64,000 nucleotides of DNA from Phaeoceros laevis (taxonomy: Eukaryota > Anthocerotophyta > Anthocerotopsida > Notothyladales). The stretch lies in the NCBI GenBank assembly GCA_049999765.1, contig JBNGIQ010009273.1, positions 87,304 through 151,303 on the forward strand, read 5' to 3'. Position 1 is the first letter of the stretch. Every line of letters begins with the position of its first letter. The notes under the pieces were generated by a model that was not told the DNA's origin, did not search any database, and was given only the letters and a program-made list of their open reading frames with translations. A program made the position numbers and the translations under genes. Below, piece after piece: positions 11,880 to 23,520 of this stretch.

Positions 11880-12480
11880 ACCACGTCATCGCGGTTTAAA
11901 CCACGTCATTACAGCAGTTTCAACCACGTCATTACATCGGATTAAACCACGTCATTACAGCGGTTCAAACGGTTGTTGTAATGATCGCAGTTAACAGATA
12001 GGGTTTTCAACCGCTGTAAACCAGTAGTAAATAGTAAAGGGTTGGCTGCCGCTGTAAACAGGTCGTAAGACTTTAGGGCACCAAGACGCTGTAAACCTAC
12101 AGTAAATACTTAGAGTTTACTGACGTTGTTAACATATAGTAAACTACTTAGGGTTTGAGGCCGCAGTAAATCGCCAGTAAAACTCAAACGCTGTAAGTCG
12201 TGGTAAACAGCTAGGGCATGAGGGGGTTGTAAACCAGCGGTAAACAGGCGTTGTAAACTCGTGGTAAACAGCTAGGGTTTGGTGATGTTGTAAGCTCGTG
12301 GTAAACAGCTAGGGCATGAGGGCGTTGTAAACTCGCGGTAAACAACCGTTGTACACTCGTGGTAAAAAGCTAGGGTTTGATGCCTTTGTAAACTCGTGGT
12401 AAACAGCTAGGGCATGAGGTCGTTGTAATCTCGCGGTAAACAACCGTTGTAAACTCGTAGTAAACAGTTAGGGCTTGACG
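11880..12480. repeat. CACTA subterminal repeat zone
   Basis: First about four copies of an AACCACGTCATTACAGCGGT unit at about 26-bp spacing. Then many copies of GTTGTAAACTCGTGGTAAAC and GCTAGGGCATGAGG-like phrases. Arrays like this bind the TNPA-type protein at CACTA ends. The zone lies just inside the terminus at 12859. Confidence 0.75.
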
Positions 12481-12499
12481 CCGTTGTAAACTCGTGGTA

Positions 12500-12640
12500 A
12501 AAAGGTACTTTTAACCTCTGACAGTTACTTTTAACCTCTGACATTTACTTTTAACCTCTGACAGTTACTTTTAACCTCTGACAGTTACATTTAACTTCTG
12601 ACAGTTACTTTTAACCTCTGGCAGCTACTTTTAACTTTTA
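12500..12640. repeat. 20-bp tandem repeat, about 7 copies
   Basis: Unit TTACTTTTAACCTCTGACAG repeated head to tail with few changes. It lies in the CACTA end region between the longer subterminal motifs and the terminus. Confidence 0.85.
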
Positions 12641-12840
12641 CTTTCACTTTTAGCCCTTACCCAAGGGTAAACCAACCCCACGGTTTACAATGGGGAACAA
12701 TGAGTTTTTACATCCAGATTACTCTACCACGTTTTACAATGACCAGACAAGAGTCAATTACGACGCGTTTTACTACTTCGTTGTAAAGGTGGAAAAGCTC
12801 ATTTTCCGAAGTAAATGCGGAATACTATGCCTTAGTAAAA

Positions 12841-12859
12841 GGGCTTTCCTGAAGTAGTG
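12841..12859 (-). mobile_element. CACTA terminal inverted repeat (right end)
   Basis: Read on the minus strand the end is CACTACTTCAGGAAAGCCC, beginning with the CACTA signature. The base triplet just outside is GTT, the candidate 3-bp target duplication. I did not find the matching left end in the window. Confidence 0.7.
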
Positions 12860-12929
12860 GTTCCTTTCCCCCTTAAACCCTCGCTAGAAGGAGGGTTTGT
12901 TAGTTTCATGCATGTGGTGCTTTAAGCGG

Positions 12930-13441
12930 TGTTACAGGCAAACACACCAAAACAATGTGGAATCCTTGAAACCAATGATAAAAAAGAAGGATTATAGCTG
13001 CGGTCTCTCTCGCGCACCTTTGCTGATGTTGGAACTTGCTAAGATTACCTCTAAAAGCGCGGAAGCAGCTTATCTAATGATCATTCTCTCTCTGAGCGGC
13101 CGTTTGCCACCGGCGTGTATGTCCGCCGCATAATCCGGCTTGCTTACTTACGAGATCCTGTACCAACCTAGCCCTAACGGGACCTAGTGACGTGGCCTTA
13201 CATGGCCGTTAAGTTACAAAAAGACTCATAAAGCCGACACGCATAAGTGTGGCGAAGTGACTAGCTGCCGCGTTAATAATGAAGCGACAGGAAGCGTGAA
13301 AGAAACCGTGCATATGAAGCGCAAAGGAACTGATACGAAACAGCAAGCAATTGCATGAACATTGACCACATAGCCCCATACCGTGACTCTACACATGCAG
13401 GACATAACCAACTGAACGACATATGTTACCAAGTCATGACA
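12930..13441 (-). repeat. LTR-like repeat, family B, inverted copy
   Basis: A 512-bp unit running TGTCATGACTTGG to CCTGTAACA on the minus strand, with TG...CA ends as in LTRs. A second copy lies in the opposite orientation at 30207-30714. The flanks AGCGG and ACTTT do not match, so a simple solo LTR with target duplication is not supported. The third and fourth sides of any parent element were not identified. Confidence 0.72.
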
Positions 13442-13449
13442 ACTTTGGT

Positions 13450-14505
13450 CCCTACAGACACACCCAAAACCCCAGGTTGAGCTACCTGGAACGGTGGGAA
13501 ACTACACCCACCAACACCACGGCCAATTTCTAAGGGTACTCCTGTCAAATCCCAGTGGCAACGCCCTTCCTCCTTTGTCCTACGTTGCGATCCTCAGGCG
13601 TGTCCGTTCTTTAGAACTCCCACGAGGAACGGCCTTCCACTCGGCAGCGACCACTCCCATCCTGCGTTGCGATCCTCAGACGTCCTCACTTGTCACCCAC
13701 TTCTCACAACTCTTAGTAGGAATGCCCTTCCACACGGTAGATGATCTCCTTCGTTCTACGTTGCGATTCTCAGGCTTGTCCTACTCTCACCGTTCCAACT
13801 GGGAACACCCTTCCACGCTGCAAAAGGCCTCTCGCCCTGCGTTGCAATCCTCAAGTGTGCCCGTCTTGTGTTCTCGACATCTCCAAAGGTGTTCTATGAG
13901 CATTAATTAGGGGGCATTAGGCTTCCCCCACAGTCACACCTGCTGAACCTTCAAAGCCCCTAACTTCTACACGAGCATCCACCAAAGCGCGGACACCATC
14001 AACAAACCCCGCCACAACAACATGAACACCAACCATAACAACGTGCATTTCCAGCCCTACATCCTAACTAAACGGGACTGCGCATGTGGACCTTCCAACA
14101 TTCCATCTCCCGACAACCGAAGCACCTCTCGGGATCGCTCCTCGGCCTACTCAGTCTTCCAAAACACACTTCCCACCAAAAACGGTGTGGTGATGGCCTA
14201 CTTCACTCCTATCACCAACGGAGATCTCAGTCAGGGATGGAACAATGCTCATAACAACCTGGATCTAGGAGACCTGCTAACTCCTTGACCCTGTCTCAGG
14301 CAACAAACAAGAAAATGACGCTTCCTTAGGGATCAGCAGCATGAAACGACAACGAGAGCCTTCTCCACACTGAGTATAAAAGTGGCAGCACGAGCTCACT
14401 CAGCAGGACCATTCTTAGTATCTTCCGTAGTCTAGTTGTCCCCCGTTTCCGTTTCCTTCGTAGGCTGCCCCTCGTTCATCGTTGCCTCGTTGTTATATTC
14501 CAACA
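13450..14505 (+). other. Putative 5' LTR/leader region of the gypsy element
   Basis: Holds three or four diverged copies of a block with CTACGTTGCGATCCTCAGGC (about 13575, 13660, 13765, 13840) and a TATA box at 14375-14382. The sequence ...ATTCCAACA ends at 14505, followed by TGGACCCAAAACC, which has the form of a primer-binding site. No matching 3' copy was found near 30 kb, so the LTR call is tentative. Confidence 0.35.
14375..14382 (+). promoter_or_regulatory. TATA box
   Basis: TATAAAAG followed by a GC-richer stretch, about 1 kb upstream of the gypsy gag frame. It is placed where an LTR promoter would be. Confidence 0.5.
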
Positions 14506-15389
14506 CTGGACCCAAAACCCTTCTACGGAGTTGACATCGTAGCCCAATGGATTATTAAATGATGACCTCCAGAAATTGGCCCGTAGCCAAAACGAACTCG
14601 GACCATTTCCTAACTACGAGGTGTGGCCGTATGAACTTTTCAAGGCTTGGAAAGATTTTAAACACCCTGCGTACTCTTTCCTAATGCTTGGCCACTCCGC
14701 CGTGACTCCTAGAAAATTACGCGCAATTTACGGAGACTCCTCCAGTCCCTGCGGCATCGGTTCATGCTTGCTTGCTTTGTTTTCCCATCTCTCTTGATCA
14801 CTTGGTCAACAAGACAACACATGCAATTCATGCTTGCGGCTATGCTTGGAATCATGTCTGGGCAGCAGGTACGGAACCGGGATGGTCCGGGCCTAACTCA
14901 CTCAAGGTCGGGACCGGGCCTAGCGCCAGCAGCTAGCCGGTTAGCTGTTGCTGTGGCCTAGCCAGTTCACGTTCCCTCTAGAAGGGGTCGCAGCTTGGCC
15001 CGCCACCCTTAAAAAAAAAACCAAGGAGGGCAAGAAGGCGCATGTAGGTGCAGGCAGGCTGCTAGGCGCTAGGTAGGTGTGCGCAGCCGGGGCACGCGAG
15101 AAGACAACCGCGAGGAGGCGCGCAGGAGAGGGGGGGGGATCTTGTCCTTCCCTCCTGCCGCTACCGGCCATAGCTTGTCATTGTTGGGAAGTTTGTGATT
15201 GAGAGTTTTGTAGGGAACAAGGAAATCACTTATCTTTGCATGCACAGTAGTGCTGTAAATTGCTCGCCAGCTATGCTGGAGTCTACTAACCGTCCGATAA
15301 GTTCATTCAGAGGACAGGTCTGTTGCCTTCATGGCTGGGAGGAGCGGAAGCAATCATGAGACACAAGGAAGTGGCGCATCCTACTGGCA

Positions 15390-17517
15390 ATGGCCTTCGA
15401 CACGGCGAGAGCCAGCCAGGACTCGCCCACAGTGATTACGGACGTCCCGACGCTAGGAACTGTAGCACCATCATCACAAGTGGTGTTCACGCAGTTCTCA
15501 AGAGTGTTGGACGAAGGAAAGCTTGAGGATAAAGAGGAGTCTGTCGGCTCTTATTCTGGCTCCGACTCTGACTCCAGCAGAGAGGAGCCACCCACTTCTG
15601 GCTTGGATTCGAAATCCTCTAATGCGAAGAAAGAGTGTAAGCAGCTGGAAGTGGGGGGCCAAGTAGGCTCTTGTCAGGAGGGGACCGGTTTTCAACCAGT
15701 ACGACCAGCCCCACCGTTAGGCATCATGGACGGAGGATACGTGAGTACAACCAAAATTGACCAGTTCTCATGCAGACCCGGTACAGTGACACTAAGAGAG
15801 TTCCGAGCATGTTTTTTCTCACTGATGGTGGAATGGGAGGTAAAGTTGCAGCAACATTACAGTCAGAGGGTGTGCTTCTCAAATGCTCGCTAGGTACTTA
15901 ACGGATGAGGCCTATAGCTTGTACGAAGACCATCAGGCTGCTTTGTTAAGAGAGCTCGTATTGCCTAATCCTGCTTATGCGGCAGCTATTGGGCAGGCCA
16001 CTCAGGCAGCCTTGCAGGCCGCCATCACGGCACATGCAGCTAGACCAGCAACAACCCCACCGACACCGGCACCTACTAGTGTCACACTAACACCAGATGA
16101 GCTGCTAGCGGCCACTCAAGGTATTGCACCAACAGTGAGGACTCCGGTTGACCCTGATCCAGTGGGTGCCTTCTTTACCATCCTACAGAGAGAATTCCCA
16201 ACTAAGAATACTGACAAGATTTGTGAGTTAAGGAATGTCACGTGGTAGAAGGGAGAAACTTTGAGGATGCTTTATACCAGGATTAACAGGCTAATCCAGG
16301 ATACGGGGGGCATGGCCCCTGATGCAGCTGCTCAAAAGTTCCCAAGGGCACTACAATCCAATGAGATGCTGTATCAAAAGATCAAGGATCGGATGTTTCA
16401 TGACATTGGTGACACGTACACAATGCAGGATGTCTACTTGGCAGCCGAGGGGTATGAATTGGCCAGTTCACATTTCGAGGCTCATGAAGCGGAAGCCGAC
16501 CCTAGCTCTGTTAGGAAGGAAGCTGATGTTGGAGGGCCCAAGACATCCGGGAGAGGAGCTGGTTTGGCCAAGAATCAGCACAATGCAAAGACCACGCATG
16601 CAGCCCTAGTGGTAGGCACTGGCTCACCGGCCTTTGGATGTCACTATTGTGCCAGCAGTGAGCATGTCTCACCTCAATGTCGCTGTCCACCTACTAGCCT
16701 TCACTGTTCATTCTGCGACAAGGAAGGGCATGTAGAGGCAGTATGCTTTTCAAAGCATCCTGAAAGGAGGAATATGAGGATGGCTAAAGAGTCAGACACC
16801 AATGCGGTGCCTAAGGTGGCTCAGCCAGCCAACCCCCTGGTAGATGACAAAGCAGCAGAAAAGACTGCAGCCAAGGTGGCCAAGCGAGCACGGCAGAAGG
16901 CCAAAGCAGTGGAAGCCAATTTGGCGGAAGCAGCCAAGGCCGCTGCTATGACGGCAGAGTCGGAGGCTCTCAAGGCTCAAGTCAAGACCTTGACGGTCAG
17001 TTTTGCGGCTCGGGCAAGCGATGCCATGGCAACAGCAGAAGGGGCATCGTCCTCACAGCGTTATGGTCTTCCCTACGATGCGTGTATGGTGGTAAACAAA
17101 GGAGAGGCGCCAGACAGGGCATCCAGATGGCATGAGTACCGCAGTCAGCTCACTGACGAAGAACAGCAGTGGGAGGCTGATGTACAAGCTGCCGGAAGGA
17201 GGCATGCAGCTGGACGGAGCCGTGCGGCACCACCAGTGGTAGGCGGACCAACCACCAGAGCCAGGGGAGCTTGTGCCGCGTTGCCCATGTCCTTCGAACC
17301 TATGAACGCGGAGGAAGAAGATGCTTTGCCACAGAGCCCGACGACGGCAAAATTGAAACAGGCCGGAATTAGTTCGCTTCCGCGCACTGCGGAGGAGGAG
17401 CAATCCAGGACTTCCAGTGCAGGCAGCGACGGGAACGAAGCGGAATTGGCACCATCTCGGCCGTCGGAGCATGGCAGCCTCGCTGAGCGTCCGGACTCGG
17501 TTAGGGTTGTCGCTTAG
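15390..17517 (+). pseudogene. gag: Ty3/gypsy gag polyprotein, broken
   Basis: Capsid-nucleocapsid gene of a gypsy retrotransposon, spread over three open stretches (15390-15893, 15883-16248, 16261-17517). A frameshift near 15885 and a TAG at 16246 break it. The capsid part shows LYTRINRLIQDTGG and QNEML-like helices. The nucleocapsid carries two perfect CX2CX4HX4C zinc knuckles (CHYCASSEHVSPQC and CSFCDKEGHVEAVC, about 16640-16745). An Ala/Lys/Glu-rich coiled-coil-like segment (16790-17020) follows. Two knuckles and a long charged tail fit the gypsy type. Confidence 0.85.
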
Positions 17518-18111
17518 TCACGGAACAGGGTGGGCTTGAAAATGATTGAAGGATCATAGAGCAGAACTTGAGATGTGTAGATAGAATTAAGAGAGTACAT
17601 TGACCGTGTGGCCATCTGCCTTAAGGCAAGTCTAGTGAACGGTTGTAACGCTTCACAGAGGTGTGAAGGCCCAACCGCTGTATGTATGAAACGATGTGCC
17701 GGTATGAAACGCCATAGCGTTTCATATCGCTAATAACTTAAAATGAATTAAACTAATTAAAAAAGCTGCCTATTTACCGAACCGTGCCCTAATCGGCAGG
17801 GTTCTTCTTAGGGCTCACCCAGGTCAGGCGGGGGAGAAGGATTGATGCCAACACTGCTGCCATCGCAGATGTTGGAGCGGGTCATGGCAGCTCAGCTGTT
17901 TTCTTTCCAGGATCTCGGGGTTCCAGCAACTCAAGTGGTGCGCATCCTCAGTTAAGGAGCCGATGCGCTAGAGACACAATTGGTGGGAGAACGAAGTGAT
18001 CAAGATGAAGAGGAGCCTCACTCCCTGCCGTTGGTGCTCACCAGGAAGAGCAGTAAGGGTGCTGCTACTGGGAATGCATGGCCCGTGCTGGCCACTGCCG
18101 CACAGTAACTG

Positions 18112-19056
18112 TTGCGAGATGAGGAACAGGACCCAATCAGGCCCTCACAGAGCCTGACGGAGGTCTTGGCACACACGAAATCCTTGCACAGTGCGGTTCT
18201 CCATGCTGTTGCTAAGGGATTACCTGCCGTGGCCCCTGCAGATCGGATGCTGGTCAACTTGGGAGCTGTGCTAGTGGACAATCAAGGAGGAGTGGTGGTC
18301 ATCAACGGAATTGCGCCACGCGTGGCTTTGTTGGACACCGGGGCTCAGCCCGTCATCATTGGATCGGCATTCGCCACCAAGTTAGGCTTGAATGGAGCAA
18401 CCTTGAGAGATTCTGCATGGCGGATAAGGACGGCTGGCAGCAATGTTGAAAAGGTCCAAGGAGAGACGGCTCAGCTGCTGAACGTCAGTTTCAATCCAGG
18501 AACTGCACAGGCTATGGAGCTCAAAGTCAGGTGCCTTGTGACCTCTGCTACGAGCTACGACATTTTGATGGGTCAGGAAGCTTTGTTCCCGCCAAGAATG
18601 ACCATAGATAACTGGACAGACCAAGCGTACTACAGAGTAGATTGGGACGGTGTTGGACGACGTTTTGGCTTCCTGCCATTAGACCTCCATGGGACACAGA
18701 TGGGTGTGGCACACACGGCACTCAAAGAAGCGTGCAACGTGACCTATGAGCTAGTGGCCGAGGACGGTGTGGCTGAGGATTGTTTTTTTTATGCAGAACT
18801 ATCTTTCGCACTGTCAGAGCAGGCCGTTGAGGAAGTTAGCATGGCAAAGGCAGACTCCGAAGGGAGTTACGAGAAGCTGGACGTGGTAGCCACTGAGCAA
18901 ACAACAATGAAGCTCACTGAAGTGGAAGAGACCTACAGTCCGCCATGTGGAGAGTGTGGCGGTAACTGTTTTTACGACACAACATCAAGCTGTACAGTCA
19001 CTGAGCAGCCCATGCCGGAAACGTGTCCAGAACACGAGGTCAGCAGCATGGCTTAG
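18112..19056 (+). pseudogene. Ty3/gypsy aspartic protease
   Basis: Contains VALLDTGAQPVIIGSAFATK, the DTGA active-site loop of retroviral-type aspartic proteases, at about 18325-18385. The flap-distal motif ILMGQEAL follows near 18560. The protease would cut the gag-pol polyprotein in the virus-like particle. The frame is open for 314 codons, but stop codons at 17954 and 18107 separate it from gag. Confidence 0.85.
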
Positions 19057-19701
19057 TCTTTTTCAGATGGGCAGCCATCTGTAGCAGAGACGTACAGCAA
19101 ATGTGACTTGCAAGGAAGAGCAGGGGGCAGTTATCGTAGCATTTTTGGGACCACTGGAGCTGGAAGCCTGTGCAGCACATGAGGATTATGGGGGGTCTTA
19201 TGACGACCTTGATGAGGAAAGTGAAGCAGCAGAAACTGAATGTTTCACGTGGCGGCTGCCTCTTTAGTAACGGAGCCCATTCAGTATCTGCCTGACACTG
19301 TCCAGTTGTTGCGACGCAGCAAAGTTTGCATGCAGGAGGCATTAAGCAAAACTGAGTCACTTGCAACTCGTGGTTCCCCTCAATTGGCTGTTCAACCTAT
19401 TCTCAGTAGCACTATACAGTGGCAGCCAATGTGGCAGCCTGGCTCATCGGCTTAGAAACATGTGGAGTAATTTGGCACCCGTTTATGTGTTAGAACTGGC
19501 TTTGCAATATACTGTCCGGGACCCCTCCCTCACGGTATCGCAGATTTTGGATGAAGACTCCATTTACAAGCATGTTCGGCGAGCAGAGAAATCTCCCTGG
19601 TTCTAAGTCAACAAGCCTGGCCTTCCCAGGTCTGCCTGGCCTACATTAATAGCATACCCAGGTTCCCATGCATTTCGCGGGGAGGGCACAGGGATGGTAC
19701 A

Positions 19702-21000
19702 ATGGCATCAGTCCGGTGTTTGGGAAGTACTGCTGAAGAAAGGGAGCGTGCTTTGGGGTTCAGGTCCGGGACTACAGCACATCAAAAACTCAATCAACCC
19801 CAATGCAATGCCATTCTCGGCAAAGCGTTGGATTTGCACGGCATGTCATGGTTTGTGTCCGCTTGTTTGATGTTCCAAATGCTGCGTGACCTCACTTACA
19901 GCAGTAAGCCGGTCTATCAGAGCGTCAATTGGCATCCAGATTTCATATACCTCCCAAGCAATGGACGATACTCTTTTCGGCCCACTGCTGGGGGGGGGGG
20001 GGAGTTCTCCACATTTCATCGGCAGGATTTGTTTTGTTCTAGCTCAAAGCACATGCCAGTGCAGGAGGCTGGAATGCAGCAAGCTTGGACAAGGGAGGCA
20101 TTTACTGCCATGCAGCAGAGTGCAAGCCATCCATTGGCAAAACTTGAGGCGCTTACATGGACCATGGGGTCACAGCTCACAGCTGGTGAGAAGGCACAGA
20201 TGAAAGGGTTGCTGGACAGGTACCGCAATTGTTTTGCCTTTTCTATGGGAGAGCTGAGCAAATGTAACGTGATGAAATTCAGGTTGAACCTTTCTGATGA
20301 GACCCCCATTTTCAAGCGGCAACACAGGCTGAGTAAGCATGAATGGGAGATAGTGGATGCCAGGTGCAAAGAGTTGCATCAGGCAGGTCTGATTAGACCC
20401 TCATCTTCTAGTTTTGCTGCAGCTACGGTACTTCCAGCTAAGAAAGATAGCGAAGGGTTATGGACGGAGAAGCGGATGTGTGGAGACTACAAGCCATTGA
20501 ACATGGTGACAGCACAAGACCGTTATCCAATGCCGACACCCGAGGAGATTTTCGATAGCATTGGGGGTGCGAAGTAATTTTTGATTCTTGACTTGAGGCA
20601 GGGATTCAACCAGATCTGTTTGGAGGAGGAAGACTGCCACAAGATTGCCTTCCATGGCAGCAGCCAGTTGTGGGAATGGCTTATGATGCCTTTTGTTTGG
20701 CCTGAAGAATGCACCAGTTGCATTTTAGAGGGTCATGGATCAAGTGCTGGCGGGGTTTGACCATCTCAAATGTTACAAAGATGATGTGTCGGTACACAAT
20801 AGCACATTCGAGGAGCATTTGATGCACTTGGAGGATTTATTCCTTAGGCTGATCAAAGCAAATCTGCGGTGTCATCTAGCCAAGTGCGAATAGGCCATGG
20901 ACATGGTAGTTTACTTGGGATACCAAATTGTGCCTGACAGTATGATGCCACACATGGCCAAAGTGAATGCAATCAACTGCACCCCAGGACGTCCCAAAGC
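19702..21000 (+). pseudogene. pol: Ty3/gypsy reverse transcriptase
   Basis: Follows the protease. The N-terminal RT segment reads LSKHEWEIVDARCKELHQAG, then RMCGDYKPLNMVTAQDRYPM. After a TAA at 20575 the domain continues with ILDLRQGFNQICLEEED, then a frame change near 20695, and the catalytic box CYKDDVSVHN at about 20770. The catalytic YxDD aspartates are kept, with Lys at the variable position. Further stops (20893 among others) make it inactive. Confidence 0.87.
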
Positions 21001-21923
21001 TCAGGGCATTCATTGGGTTATGTAACTACAACCGGGTTTATGTGCCCGAGTTCAGCCTGGTGGCCAAACCACTATATGGGCTTTTAAAGAAAGACACGCC
21101 ATGGAAGTGGGACCAAGGGTGCCGGGAGGCATTTGAGAGCTTGAAAAGAAGTCTAACTGAACAGTCGCTGCTGAAAAGACCTAACTTTGGTAAGCCCTTT
21201 ATCCTTCATCCTGATTGGTCCGGCTTGGGCATCGGTGCAATGCCTATGCAACAAGATGCTGGGAGTGAAGAGCACGTGGTGGCATACGCCTCCCGCAGCA
21301 ACAACCAAGCCGAAACAAATTATTCGTCCTATGAAGGTGAATGCCTAGCGGTAGTGTGGGTTGTGTCCCATTTTTGGCCTTGCCTCTATTGAACAAAATT
21401 CATGCTGTTTACTGATCATCAGCCCCTGAAGTGGTTGATGACTAATGACAAGCTTAGTGGAAAGCTGGCCCAATGGGCCCTGATGTTACAGGAGTACGAA
21501 TTCGAGGTAGTGCATCGGGCAGGCGTCACTCATCAAAATGCAGACATGTTGTCAAGAAGTCCAGATCCATCAACAGCAGACTGGACTGGGGCACGCATGG
21601 ATCATGATGAACAGGTCAATATGTCCATCACATCAGCTACTTATTTGGCTTGTTTAGCTAACTCAGTTACTGTTGCCGCTACTTCGAGGAGGGATATCTG
21701 GCAGGGTCAAGACACTATGCATTTTCTACAGACAGGTTTGTACCCACAGGGCATCAATGCATCCCAGTGGGATAGGATCCAGCAGCGAGCGAAGCGGAAT
21801 GAGTGGCGGAAGGACCATTTGGTCAGGCTGCTGCCTGAAGGCGAACGGGTGGTGCCGCCTGAGAAGGATCGGGCTGGTCTTATACAGCAAGTACACGCGG
21901 AGCTGGGCCACTTTGGCATCTAA
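21000..21923 (+). pseudogene. pol: Ty3/gypsy RNase H and start of integrase
   Basis: The connection domain has LRAFIGLCNYNRVYVPEFS. RNase H follows: FILHPDWSGLGIGA, YASRSNNQAETNYSSYEGE, LFTDHQPLKWLM and a final THQNADMLSRSP, covering the expected acidic positions (the first Asp is followed by Trp). A stop at 21390 splits it. The end of the stretch holds HAELGHFGI, the first histidines of the integrase zinc-binding domain. The copia insertion begins 77 bp later. Confidence 0.86.
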
Positions 21924-21993
21924 AGAACTTACAGTCTTTTGGCGCCACATTACCACTGGGCAGGCATGTATTTGCAGGTCCGTCAGGCAGTAG

Positions 21994-22000
21994 CAAGATG
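21994..22000. repeat. Target-site duplication of the copia insertion, left copy
   Basis: CAAGATG, repeated at 28859-28865. Copia elements usually make 5-bp duplications, so part of the 7-bp match may be chance. Confidence 0.75.
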
Positions 22001-22246
22001 CTACAAATACTAGCGCGTTGGGAAGCGAGAGACAAGTGCTTTGTGATAAAGATTGCTTGATTATGCCACGCGAAGGTGGCTTATAAGTCATATGAATGTG
22101 GCCGTCTGTATCTTGGTAGTTATTAGTTATAACTACCTAACTACAACAACTATAACCATGGGTTGCTTATCCAACCATGGTTTACATATAAGTGTGGATT
22201 GAAACGTTTATTAACGAATGCATTACCTAACCCTAAACCACCAACA
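22001..22246 (-). repeat. Copia 3' LTR (left)
   Basis: On the minus strand it begins TGTTGGTGGTTTAGGG and ends GCTAGTATTTGTAG. Just upstream on that strand lies GAGTGGGGG, a polypurine-tract candidate. The LTR carries a telomere-like TTTAGGGTTAGG at its 5' end. Confidence 0.9.
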
Positions 22247-22890
22247 CCCCCACTCAAGCCACACTTTGGCTTTCAGTCTTCGCGGTCACGCTCCAACTTT
22301 TGCTTCGATGATGCTCGCGCCGATGCTGCCGCTGTTGAGTCTTGCTGCCAGGATCTTGTGCTTGATTGTCGCCCAGCTTGAAGGATGTTTGCGCCGACTG
22401 GATTCGCTGGTCGCAGAGCTTGAAGTGGACCGGGATTACTCCCCTCGCAACCTAGAAGCAGCTGCCGCATCCGCTACCTGGACGAACAACCACTTCTCTC
22501 TCTCCGAGTCTCAGCACATCTCTCTTGAGCGCCGCAAGCTCCTTCCTCTTGGCAATCTCCGGGGGTGTACACTCAGCTGCATAGGTGAGAACTGGGCACC
22601 AGCAAATTTCATTTGTAGAAGATCAGGTCTTCGGATGAAGAGAACTAGCATCCGCTCCAACCTGCCTTCCAGCTGCGTAAACTTCTATGGTGCGCCAGTT
22701 ACTGAACTCTTCCATCTTGCTGTAACCCTCTGCTTAGCATATTAGTGTGACACTGACCAGTGTACGGTGATTGTGTGTGCTTTTGTGCTGTGGCAGTGTC
22801 GGATTGTGGAGTGCCAGGATGACAGTCATGCATAAAACAGCAGGTGCAGGTACGCTCTGACTGCTGGATATGCATGCAACCTAACACGGC
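22247..22890 (-). other. Copia 3' untranslated spacer
   Basis: Between the RNase H frame and the left LTR. No conserved motif was found apart from the purine tract at its LTR edge. Confidence 0.6.
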
Positions 22891-23470
22891 CTAAGTCTTC
22901 TCATGCTTCTGTTTTTTCTTGCTGTCTTCAAGTAGCAAGCCAAGCTTCATACAGTGCCTCAAATGCACTTCGCTGGGCAACGACTTGGTCACGATGTCGG
23001 CTGCATTCTCCGATGTGTTGACATACACCAGGGAAATCTTGCCACTTGCCACTAGTGGCATCTCGAACAAAGTGATGATGCACCTCGATGTGCTTTGTCC
23101 TAGCATGAAAGACTGGATTATTTGCAAGTGCTATTGCACCTTGATTATCGCAGTATAAAGTTGTTGGCTCGTCTTGTTTGTGCCCTATGTCTTCAAGGCA
23201 TCTCCGGTCCCAAATTGCCTCCTTGGCTGCTACTGTCAGAGTTTTATACTCTGCTTCAGTACTTGACAGGCAAATATTACTGTTCTTTTTGCAGGACCAC
23301 GATAGAGGTCCATCCGCCAACATAAAAATATAGGCGGCCACTGATCTCCTGCTGTCAGGATCAACGGCCCAGTCGCTGTCACATAAACCTTCAAGTGTAA
23401 GCATTTTCTTATCCGAGGCACGGTAGACTATGCAATAGCCCATTGTTTGTTTAAGGTATCTAAAAATACG
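22891..23470 (-). pseudogene. pol: Copia RNase H, frameshifted
   Basis: Contains GLCDSDWAVDPDSRRSVAAY, the SSTEAEYKTL box, LYCDNQGAIALANNP and HARTKHIEVHHHFVRD, the standard copia RNase H blocks with their acidic residues. After DATSGK a one-base shift near 23050 moves the C-terminal VNTSENAADIVTKSLP into another frame. Confidence 0.9.
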
Positions 23471-23520
23471 TTTGACTTGAACCCAGTGTTCTCTTCGATA
23501 ATCTGATAGGAACTGTGAAA

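Noticed and set aside
12480-12660. CRISPR-like array
   Set aside because: Repeats are directly adjacent without unique spacers and lie in a plant CACTA end.
15000-15171. GC-rich block with poly-A and poly-G runs as a gene start
   Set aside because: No conserved frame; it lies in the leader of the gypsy element.
22207-22240. Interstitial telomere repeat in the copia LTR (CCTAACCCTAAACC)
   Set aside because: Only about two units, present in both LTRs, so it is part of the LTR and not a telomere relic.
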